Assembly: GCA_963785155.1 (NCBI GenBank)
Contig: CAWAUB010000008.1
Location: 62,001-126,000 of the forward strand
Direction of reading: 5' to 3'
DNA from: DASUSH01 sp963785155
GTDB taxonomy: Bacteria > Actinomycetota > Thermoleophilia > Solirubrobacterales > 70-9
Length of the DNA stretch: 64,000 bases
Position numbers and translations under genes: made by a program. Each line of letters opens with the position of its first letter. The stretch's first letter is position 1. The notes beneath the pieces are model-generated. The model saw nothing but the letters and a program-made list of their open reading frames with translations, had not been told where the DNA came from and did no database searches. Below are positions 1 through 8,891 of this stretch, in pieces.

Positions 1-113
1 CGCATGCACAACCTGGGCGAGTTGCCGGACACCGGCTTCCAGGTCGCCTGCTTCCCGCTCAAGATCGTGGGCGCGAGCGGCGCCCCGGCAAGGGTCGTCG
101 GCCTCGTACCCGA

Positions 114-117
<4 letters not shown>
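1..117 (+). CDS. Cyclase family protein (arylformamidase-like), C-terminal fragment
   Basis: The first 38 codons in frame 1 end at TAA 115-117. The fragment reads through ELPDTGF, then FPLKIVGASGAPARVV, which matches the C-terminal strand and Gly-rich signature of the kynurenine formamidase/cyclase superfamily, metal-dependent hydrolases acting on amides or lactones. The catalytic HxGTHxD motif would lie upstream of the window, so substrate and activity cannot be judged. The gene converges on the carboxylase gene with a 4-bp overlap of stop codons. Identification rests on a short tail only. Confidence 0.6.
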
Positions 118-1683
<1,566 letters not shown>

Positions 1684-1771
1684 GGGGGGCGGGATTCTAT
1701 GAGGGCAACCGCGATTGACCCGGTACCGCCCCAGGCGTACACTCGAATGAAGTCAGGAAAAGGAGGAACGG

Positions 1772-2461
1772 ATGCCCGGGGTGAAGTTGTTTCAAAGGAT
1801 CGGAATCGGCTGTGTGGCCGTTGCCGCGAGCCTCTTCGTCGTCCCATCGGCTGGGGCGAAGGCGATACCGAAGAGCCACTCGTACGAGATCAAGTCGGCC
1901 TTCCTCAAGGTCAACGACGTTGCCAGCGAAACCACGAACTTCGGGGCATCCTGGAACGGCTCCGGCCATCATCTCGAGTCGCTTCAGGAGCCGGCGGGTC
2001 AGGGGCAGGACGACCTGCCGTTACTGCCGGTGGGGCTGATTGCCGGCAAGAAGAACTCGGTAACCGTGCTCACCGATCAGATCAGGGACGGGAACGAGAC
2101 GCTGATCGACGCCGCGGGCATGAAGGATGAGTGCAGCGGGGAATGGGAGGAGCAGACCGACAACAGCTTTTCGGTCGCCATCAAGGAGAGCGGGAAGAAG
2201 ATCAACTCGAAGTGGGAGTTCCCGACGGGGGTCGCGTCCGAGAATTGCGGCTTCCTCTACGACCAGTTCAAGTCGCCCTTCAAGGTCAACGGCAGCGACG
2301 CGGGGGAGATCGGGGACAAGCGCATCACGCTGAGCGCCAACGGCACCAAGGCCGAGACGGAGACGACCTCCACCTTCACGATCGAACAGACGATCACGTA
2401 CAAGGGCAAGGTCGTCCTCGAGAAGGTCAAGACGCAGGGGCCGTCCTTCCCGGGGGGCTAG
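1772..2461 (+). CDS. Secreted protein of unknown function
   Basis: 229 residues starting at ATG 1772, with a strong ribosome site AGGAGG at 1761-1766, six bases upstream. An N-terminal signal peptide is clear (basic start, hydrophobic run to about residue 29, cleavage near SAGAKA). The mature part is hydrophilic and probably beta-rich, with Lys/Glu/Thr-rich stretches such as LTDQIRDGNETLIDAAG and two cysteines (DECSG, ENCGF) that could pair. I do not recognise a family. It converges on the HD-GYP-like gene and shares stop-codon bases with it. Likely exported and monocistronic. Confidence 0.75.
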   Translation: MPGVKLFQRIGIGCVAVAASLFVVPSAGAKAIPKSHSYEIKSAFLKVNDVASETTNFGASWNGSGHHLESLQEPAGQGQDDLPLLPVGLIAGKKNSVTVLTDQIRDGNETLIDAAGMKDECSGEWEEQTDNSFSVAIKESGKKINSKWEFPTGVASENCGFLYDQFKSPFKVNGSDAGEIGDKRITLSANGTKAETETTSTFTIEQTITYKGKVVLEKVKTQGPSFPGG

Positions 2462-3081
2462 CGCCCCCGGTCGAGCACGAAGGCGATCGCGCCGATCGTC
2501 GCCGGGTCGAGCGCCCTGTCGGCCTGCTCGCCGAGGCGCTCCAGGGCGGCGTCCGGATCCGGGTCGCCGGCCTCGAGCTCGAGCGAGTAGGCGCAGGCGG
2601 CGCGGATGATCCGCGATTCGAGCGGGATCGCGCCGCCGTAAAGGCGGTTGGGCCCGCCACCCTCGAACCGCTCGCGCCAGTGCTCGAGCCAGACGCACGG
2701 TGCCGCGGGGAGGCCGGCGCCGGCGGCCAGGCGTGCCGCGTGCTCCGCCTGTGAGTCCAGGGTCCGCAGCTCGTCGTCGCCGAGTCCCGCCTCGCTCCGG
2801 GCCGCGAGGTCCGCGTCGACATAGAGCAGCCCGATCCCATGCAGCCGCGCGGTTTCGCGCAGGGCCAGCGAGGTCGCCCGGGAGATGCCGAGCTCGGCCG
2901 AGATCGCGAGCGCCCAGCTGGCGGTCAGCTCGGCGTGGGCGGTCGAGCCGGGCAGCCGCGCCTCGAGCGCGGCGAGCAGGTCGGCTCCGCGCTCGCGGAT
3001 CAGCTCCTCGTCGGAGGCGTGCTCCGGCTCCGTCGGCTCAGCCGCGGGCGAAGGGGCGTCGCTGCGGGGATCCGAGCTCAT
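2458..3081 (-). CDS. Degenerate HD-GYP-like domain protein
   Basis: 207 residues from ATG 3081 (a TTG at 3096 is an alternative). The fold resembles the HD-GYP class of cyclic-di-GMP phosphodiesterases: RETARLHGIGLLYV aligns with the HDIGK helix, and HWRERFEGGGPNRLYG followed by IPLESRIIRAACAYS aligns with HxxxRxDGxGYPxGLxGxxIPLxARIIxxxD. Key metal ligands are lost: the HD Asp is Gly, the Lys of HDIGK is Leu, and the final Asp is Ala. Catalysis is therefore unlikely, and a binding or scaffolding role is inferred. The start lies inside the 3' end of the upstream SRPBCC gene (about 44 bp overlap), so the two are probably translated together. Confidence 0.7.
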   Translation of the reverse strand: MSSDPRSDAPSPAAEPTEPEHASDEELIRERGADLLAALEARLPGSTAHAELTASWALAISAELGISRATSLALRETARLHGIGLLYVDADLAARSEAGLGDDELRTLDSQAEHAARLAAGAGLPAAPCVWLEHWRERFEGGGPNRLYGGAIPLESRIIRAACAYSLELEAGDPDPDAALERLGEQADRALDPATIGAIAFVLDRGR

Positions 3082-3376
3082 CGAGGAGCGATTCAAGCGT
3101 ATCCCCGGGCACCTCCCATTCGCAGGCGGCCCGGATCGACACCTTCGTCCCGAAGCCCTTCTCGAGCATGCTCAGCTCAACTGCGGCCGACGGGCCGGCG
3201 TCGTTCGACTGCCAGGCGATCCGCTCGCCCGTCTCGCGCACGGTCACCGCGACAGGAACATGCTCGCCGCGCCCGCTCAGCAGCGCGCACCAGCGCCGCA
3301 TCAGGTCGGGGTCGTCGACGAGCTCCCAAAGCTCGGGGGGAGATTTGACCAGCGTCCGGTCCGCGTTCTGCGCCAT
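3038..3376 (-). CDS. SRPBCC/START-like domain protein
   Basis: 112 residues. The N-terminus LVKSPPELWELVDDPDLMRRWCALL is the usual opening of the SRPBCC (polyketide cyclase/AHSA1-like) fold: first strand, then the two short helices of a ligand-binding cup. Strands follow (VAVTVRETGERIAWQ, TKVSIRAACEWEVPG), ending in a short C-terminal helix (TLESLLDEL). No catalytic residues can be named and the ligand is unknown. It overlaps the HD-GYP-like gene downstream on the same strand, suggesting a two-gene unit. Confidence 0.65.
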   Translation of the reverse strand: MAQNADRTLVKSPPELWELVDDPDLMRRWCALLSGRGEHVPVAVTVRETGERIAWQSNDAGPSAAVELSMLEKGFGTKVSIRAACEWEVPGDTLESLLDELGSPQRRPFARG

Positions 3377-3388
3377 ACGCGCCGACCT

Positions 3389-4335
3389 TCAACCAGCGGA
3401 CGCGGACTCCTGCCGTGGATTCGGGCTTGCAAGGGCGGCGAGGAGGTCGGCGGCGACCCGGGCAGGCTGCTGCGTCACCTGGATCCAGGAAAAACGACGC
3501 ACGTGGAGACCGGCTTCACGCAGGGCTAGCTCGCGGGCCCGATCGTTGGCAACGCGGTCGGCCGGACCGTGGCTTGGCTCGCCGTCCAGCTCGACGACGA
3601 GTCCGGCGTCCGGCCAGTAGGCATCCACCTCGAATGCCGCAGACTCGGACGTTCACCTCGGGCAGCGGGACGCCGTGCTCCTCGCAGAGCTCGAGGAATC
3701 GATCTTCGAGCTCGCTCTTGGTGTGGGCGAGCTGCGGGAAGTGCGCATCGATGGAGGCACGTAGGGCGGCGCTCCCCGGGTGGCCGCGGGTGAGGACGGC
3801 CCTGATGTCGTCAGGGGTGGCGAGGCCGAGGTAGAAGGTCTCCGCGAGAGCGCGTCGGAGCTCCCGGCGCGGGCACGTAGGGGAGATGTCCAGAAGGGTT
3901 CGGGCGGGGGTGGTGACCGGGAGGCCGCGGTGGAAGACCCGGTCGAGTTGGCGGGGGTGGTGGATGGAAAGGGCTTGTAGGGAGGAGCGGTGACCCGGCG
4001 CGCTGATGTCGATTTGGGTGGGTCGTGTTTTGACCATGGCCCACCACCACGCGCCGATGTCATGGCTGAGGGCGGCGCCTTTGCCTGCATAAAGAAGGCC
4101 GGCGGCCAGCCAGCCCTCGTCGGTGAGCTTGCGATGGCCAAGGGCGTAAACACCGGGGTAGAGCTGGCGCAGCCGTCCTGCATGCACCCACCGGGAAATA
4201 CGGCGCCCGGGTAAAGCCGAGATCCAGTAGCTGCCACCCGGCCACGACGCCCCACTGCCGCTCCGCCAACCGCAGAATCGCAACTGTCGGGTCTGCGTAT
4301 CGCTCAGCGAGACAAACTCCAGACAGTTCGGGCAT
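3389..4335 (-). CDS. AbiEi-like winged-helix plus DUF559 protein, two frameshifts
   Basis: Three overlapping frame pieces on the minus strand join into one 314-residue protein from ATG 4335. The N-terminal winged-helix region resembles AbiEi-type antitoxins (GWQLLDLG, then ISRWVHAGRLRQLYPGVYALG). The C-terminus is a DUF559 domain, a Vsr/PD-(D/E)XK nuclease-like fold (EVDAYWPDAGLVVELDGEPSHG, then VNDRARELALREAGL-like helix and VRRFSW). Frame breaks fall at a CCC run (4206-4208) and an AA pair (3633-3634); removing one base at each restores the frame. A paralogue sits at 28665-29537. AbiEi is known as a type IV antitoxin, but no AbiEii toxin gene lies beside it, so function is open. Confidence 0.75.
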
Positions 4336-4439
4336 TCGCCGAACGATGGCGCGGCGGAGCGCGCGCAGGGTGCGCGGAACGTGCCGGATTCCCCTACGTG
4401 CTCGCCCCGAATCTGCGCCCCCGCCGGCGGCAGGCGCTC

Positions 4440-6026
4440 CTAGAAGAACGCCCCGCCCTTGTACTCGCCGAAGACGTCGCGCATCGCGTTGCAGACCTCG
4501 CCGATCGATGCGTTCTCCCGGAGCGCGTCCTTGATCGGGTAGAGCAGGTTGCCGTCGCCGCGCGCGGACTCGCGGAGCTTCTCCAGCGCCGCGTCCACCT
4601 TGGCCTGGTCGCGGTTGGCCTTGAACTTCTTCAGGCGGTCGAGCTGGTGCTGCTCGGAGGCCGGGTCGACACGGAGGATGTCGACGTCGTCGACGGTGTC
4701 GGTGACGTACTTGTTGACGCCGACGACGATGTCCTGGCCGGTGCGGTAGCGCTCGTGGTAGGAGGCGGCGGATTCCTCGATCTCGCGCTGCATGAAGTCG
4801 AGCGCCTCCACCGAGCCGCCCAGCTCGGCCACCTTGTCCATCAGCTCGTAAGCGCGTGACTCGATCTCGTCGGTGAGGTTCTCGACGAAGTAGGAGCCGG
4901 CGAACGGGTCGACCGTGTCGGCGGCGCCGGACTCGTGGGCGATCACCTGCTGGGTTCGCAGGGCGATCCGCGCGGAACGCTCGGTCGGCAGCGCGAGCGC
5001 CTCGTCGAAGCCGTTCGTGTGCAGCGACTGGGTGCCGCCACAGACGGCGGCGAAGCCCTGCAGCGCGACCCGGATGATGTTCACCTCGGGCTGCTGCGCC
5101 TGCAGCGTGACACCGCCGGTCTGGGTGTGGAAGCGGATCATCTGCGAGCGCTCCTTCGAGGCGCCGAACCGCTCGCGCATCAGCTTCGCCCACATCCGCC
5201 GGACCGCCCGGAACTTGGCGATCTCCTGGAAGACGTTGTTGTGGCAGTTGAAGAAGAAGGCGAGCTGGCCGGCGAAGTCGTCGATCTCGAGCCCGCGGTC
5301 GAGCGCCGCCTCGACGTAGGCGATCGCGTTGGAGAGGGTGAAGGCGACCTCCTGAACGGCCGAGCAGCCCTTCTCACGGATGTGGTAGCCGGAGATCGAG
5401 ATCGTGTTCCACTTCGGGACGTTCTCGAAGCAGTACTCGAAGATGTCGGTGGTGAGGCGCATCGTCGCCTCGGGCGGGTAGATGTAATTCCCGCGCGCCA
5501 TGTACTCCTTCAGCACGTCGTTCTGAACGGTGCCGCGGAGCACCTTCGACTCGACGTCCTGCTCCTCGCCGACGAGTTCGTAGAGCAGCAGCAGGATCGC
5601 GGCCGGCGCGTTGATCGTCATCGAGGTCGAGACCTCGTCGAGCGGGATCTGGTCGAAGCAGATCCGCATGTCCTCGATCGTGTCGATCGGTACGCCGGTC
5701 CGGCCCACCTCGCCGAGGCACATCGGGTCGTCCGAGTCGCGGCCGAGCTGGGTCGGCAGGTCGAAGGCCATCGAGAGGCCGGTCGAGCCGTGCTCGATCA
5801 GGTAGCGGTAGCGCTCGTTCGTGTCCTCCGGCGTCGCGAAGCCGGCGTACTGGCGCATCGTCCACAGCCGCGAGCGGTACATCTCCTCGTGGATCCCCCG
5901 GGTGAACGGGTAGGAACCTGGTTCGCCGAGCCGCTCTGGCAGGCCCGCCTCGACGTCGGTTTCCTCGTAGAGAGGCTCGATCTCGATGCCCGAGTCGGTG
6001 AACACCCGCGGGTCGTCAGGGCCCAC
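4440..6026 (-). CDS. mcmA: Methylmalonyl-CoA mutase large chain, catalytic domain only
   Basis: Interconverts (R)-methylmalonyl-CoA and succinyl-CoA using adenosylcobalamin. Hallmark runs are present: YPFTRGIHEEMYRSRLWTMRQ, MAFDLPTQLGRDSDDP, SISGYHIREKG, then HTQTGGVTLQ and GGTQSLHTNGFDEALALPTE. The protein stops after the TIM-barrel region (KGGAFF), so the C-terminal cobalamin-binding DxHxxG domain is absent and a separate small chain must exist elsewhere. No ATG lies near the homologous start; GTG 6026 or GTG 6005 are the candidates, giving about 528 residues. It diverges from the small membrane gene at 6087. With pccB it implies a methylmalonyl-CoA route for propionate or odd-chain acids. 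Confidence 0.93.
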   Translation of the reverse strand: MGPDDPRVFTDSGIEIEPLYEETDVEAGLPERLGEPGSYPFTRGIHEEMYRSRLWTMRQYAGFATPEDTNERYRYLIEHGSTGLSMAFDLPTQLGRDSDDPMCLGEVGRTGVPIDTIEDMRICFDQIPLDEVSTSMTINAPAAILLLLYELVGEEQDVESKVLRGTVQNDVLKEYMARGNYIYPPEATMRLTTDIFEYCFENVPKWNTISISGYHIREKGCSAVQEVAFTLSNAIAYVEAALDRGLEIDDFAGQLAFFFNCHNNVFQEIAKFRAVRRMWAKLMRERFGASKERSQMIRFHTQTGGVTLQAQQPEVNIIRVALQGFAAVCGGTQSLHTNGFDEALALPTERSARIALRTQQVIAHESGAADTVDPFAGSYFVENLTDEIESRAYELMDKVAELGGSVEALDFMQREIEESAASYHERYRTGQDIVVGVNKYVTDTVDDVDILRVDPASEQHQLDRLKKFKANRDQAKVDAALEKLRESARGDGNLLYPIKDALRENASIGEVCNAMRDVFGEYKGGAFF

Positions 6027-6086
6027 CCGCGGTGCTATGTAGCGGTGCTCTTCGTCGTTGATCGGGCAAGGATATGGTGAGCCCTG

Positions 6087-6329
6087 GTGATCGGCGGGGA
6101 GAGCGACTACGCGAGGAGCTGGAAACAGCCGCCCTCCGATGACCGGCCTCCCCAGCCGGATCGGGTCCTCGTGATCATCGGCTACCTCACGTCGATCCTC
6201 CTTCCCATCCTGGGCGCTCTGATCGGCTTCGTCCTGATCGCCCGCAAGAACGACCACGGCTGGGTGGTCGTCAGCATCTCGATCGCTGTGGCCATCGCCT
6301 TCATGGCCGGTTACCTGGCCCGGAACTAA
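6087..6329 (+). CDS. Small two-helix membrane protein
   Basis: 80 residues from GTG 6087, with AAGGA about 14 bases upstream. A polar, Pro-rich N-terminus of about 25 residues is followed by two hydrophobic helices (VLVIIGYLTSILLPILGALIG and WVVVSISIAVAIAFMAGYLA) joined by a short basic turn (ARKNDHG). It resembles short DUF4190-like membrane proteins and the 63-residue protein at 8697-8888, which sits on the other side of the spermidine-synthase-like gene. Function unknown. Divergent from methylmalonyl-CoA mutase. Confidence 0.7.
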   Translation: MIGGESDYARSWKQPPSDDRPPQPDRVLVIIGYLTSILLPILGALIGFVLIARKNDHGWVVVSISIAVAIAFMAGYLARN

Positions 6330-6358
6330 AGAAACGACGCCCTAGGGTTCCGCGACCC

Positions 6359-8685
6359 ATGGAAGCCCGCCTGCCGCTGCGCGTCGCCTTCGCGGTCGGG
6401 ATCGTCGCGGCGAGCACGCTCGCGCTGCAGGTCCTGCTGTCGCGTCTGTTCGCGGCCGTCATCCTCTACCACTTCGCCTTTCTGGCGATCTCGCTGGCGC
6501 TGCTCGGGATCGGCGCCGGAGCGATCCTCGTCTACGTCCGGCCGAACTGGTTCGAGCGCGGCGGCGTCGGCCCCAGCCTGGCGCGTTGGTCCGCGGTACT
6601 CACCGCGCTGCTGCTCGTCGTCCCGGCGATCCTCGTGCGGATCGAATACCACGGCACGATCTACAACGAGGGGATCGACGTGGCGACGGTCCTCTCGCTG
6701 GGCCTGATCGCGCTGGTCTCCGCGCTGCCGTTCCTCGCCGCGGGGATCGTGATCGCGATCGCCGTGAAGCACTACGTCGGCTCGATCGGCCGGCTCTACG
6801 CCTTCGACCTGCTCGGCGCGGCGGCCGGCGCGGTCGTCGTCGTCCCGCTCCTCTGGCTGACCGACCCGGCGACGCTGATCGCCGCCACGGGTGCGCTCAC
6901 GGCGCTCGCGGTGGCGCTTTTCGCGGGGCCGGAGGGGGCATGGCGGCGGATCGGGATCGGGCTCGCGATCGGTGCCGTCGCGGCGACGACCCTCTCGCTC
7001 GTCTCGTCGGGCCGGTCGGTCTACGACCTGCCGGAGGGCAACGAGGTCACCGAGCGCTGGACGCCGCTCAGCCGGCTCACCGGCCTGCCGCCGGAGCCGA
7101 CGGCCTTCGGCTCGCCGACGCTCTACGCGGCGGTCGCCTACGACCAGGACATCGCCCACGTCCCGTTCGTCGAGCCGGGCGAGGACTACAAGGACTGGGA
7201 GGACCTCCAGCTCGGGCCCCAGAGCATCGGCTACGAGCTGATCGGGCCCGGCGGGGACGTCCTGATCATCGGCGGCGGCGGCGGTCGCGACATCCACAAC
7301 GCCCTCAGCGAGGGCGAGAGCAACATCGACGTGATCGAGCTCAACCGCGGGATGCGGGAGACCGTCGACGAGGACCTCGCGGGAGTACTCGGGCGCCCCG
7401 TACTCGTTCCCCGGGGTGAACACGGAGATCGGCGACGGGCGCTCGACCCTCGCCAGGCGCGACGAGGCCTACGACCAGATCCACATCGGCTTCACCAACA
7501 CGCTCAGCGCCAACGCCGCCAGCTCCTACGCCCTGACCGAGAACAACCTCTACACGCTCGAGGCCTTCGAGGAGTACCTCGACCACCTCAAGCCCGGCGG
7601 GGTGCTCAACGTCTCCCGCCTCTACTTCCACAGCGGGGAGGAGGCGCTGCGGGCGACGGTCCTCGCGCTCGAGGCGCTGCGCCGGCACGGCGTCTAGGAT
7701 CCGGAGCGGAACGTCGTCACGATCCTCGGGCACGGGATCGGCGGCGACTTCGGAACCACGCTCGTGCGGCTCGAGCCCTACACCGAGGCCGAGCTGACCG
7801 AGATCCGCGAGCTCGCCGACGAACGCGGCCTCGGAGTCGCCTACGCGCCGGGCGGGCCCTACCAGCGGGAGTGGGAGCAGCTCGCCGCCGCCGAGAGCGC
7901 GATGGAGTTCTGCGAGGGCTACCGCGTCGACGTCTGCCCTCCGACCGACAACAAGCCGTTCTTCTTCAACAACACCCGCCCGGGACAGCTGCTGGACACG
8001 ACGAACTGGGACCTGCTCGCCCGGTCGCCCTACCAGGTGCTGGTCGTGACCCTGATCATCCTGGCCGCGCTTTGCGCCCTCGCCTTCGTCCTGCCCTTGC
8101 GGCTCGTCCGCGGTGGCGGGCCGCCCCTCAATCGCCTCGCTCCTCTTCTTCGCCGCCATCGGCGTCGGCTTCCTGACGCTGGAGATCGTCCTGATCCAGC
8201 GCTTCGTCCTCTTCCTCGGCTTCCCGACCTACGCGCTCTCGGTGGTGCTGTTCTCCCTCCTCGTCTTCACCGGCATCGGCTCGCTGCTCGCCGGCCGCTT
8301 CGACGATCAGCGCCGGGCCCTGATCACCGCGCTCTCGATCTCCGCGGTCCTGATCGCCGCCAGCGCGATCGGGCTGCAGGGCCTCCTGCGAGAGCTGATC
8401 GACCTGCCGTTCGCCGCCCGCGTCGCCGTCGCCGTCGTCCTCCTGGCGCCCTTCGGCCTCAGCCTCGGCATGGCGATGCCGATCGGCCTCCGGCGGCTCT
8501 CGGCGCTCTACCCGGACGGCGTGCCGTGGGCCTGGGGGATCAACGGGATCACCTCGGTTCTCGCCTCCGTCCTGGCGATCGCGGTGGCGATCACCTGGGG
8601 CTTCGCGGTGGCCACGCTCCTCGCCCTCGCCTGCTACCTCGGCGCGCTCGCCCACGCCGCCTTCGGTCGCTGGGCGTCGCCGTAG
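6359..8685 (+). CDS. Membrane-anchored spermidine-synthase-like protein, frame-disrupted
   Basis: Reconstructed length about 774 residues from ATG 6359. About six N-terminal membrane helices come first (ALQVLLSRLFAAVILYHFAF onward). Next is a Rossmann methyltransferase/aminopropyltransferase core with the nucleotide-binding motif LIIGGGGGRD near residue 300 and the acidic-loop strand DVIELNR, and finally more membrane helices (FAAIGVGFLTLEIVLIQRFV, LLFSLLVF-like). The fold is that of fused spermidine synthase/membrane proteins; polyamine synthesis is not proven. Three lesions interrupt it: an extra G at 7381-7383, an in-frame TAG at 7695-7697, and an extra C in the run 8124-8127. The protein sequence on both sides of each lesion remains coherent. 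Confidence 0.8.
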
Positions 8686-8696
8686 ACTCGCGAGCG

Positions 8697-8888
8697 GTGG
8701 CGACCCCGACCGAGCAGAAGCAGGACCCGCTGCCGATCCTCGGCTGGGCCTGCGCCATCGTGATCCCGCTGGCCGGCCTGATGATCGGGCTCGCGGTGCT
8801 CTCGAGGGGCAAGCGCCAGACGGGCATGGGCATCATCGCCCTGTCGCTGGTCGCGTCGGCCGTCTGGGCCTACGTGCTGTTCGGTTGA
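8697..8888 (+). CDS. Small two-helix membrane protein (DUF4190-like)
   Basis: 63 residues from GTG 8697, eleven bases after the stop of the spermidine-synthase-like gene. The N-terminus is short and polar (VATPTEQKQDP). Two hydrophobic helices (ILGWACAIVIPLAGLMIGLAV and GIIALSLVASAVWAYVLFG) flank a basic turn SRGKRQT. It is a recognisable cousin of the 80-residue protein at 6087-6329. Probably co-transcribed with the gene before it. No activity can be assigned. Confidence 0.65.
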   Translation: MATPTEQKQDPLPILGWACAIVIPLAGLMIGLAVLSRGKRQTGMGIIALSLVASAVWAYVLFG

Positions 8889-8891
8889 CTT

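Noticed and set aside
3389..4335. Complete type IV toxin-antitoxin (AbiEi/AbiEii) pair
   Set aside because: Only the AbiEi-like/DUF559 gene is present; neighbours are SRPBCC and methylmalonyl-CoA mutase, with no nucleotidyltransferase toxin.
4336..4439. 44-nt hairpin repeat near the first DUF559 gene
   Set aside because: GAACG-like words occur near 4377 but no matching GGGACGTTC arm or 44-nt spacing is present on either side.
7381..8127. Programmed ribosomal frameshifting in the spermidine-synthase-like gene
   Set aside because: No slippery heptamer or downstream pseudoknot is seen, and many unrelated genes carry similar homopolymer shifts, so error is simpler.
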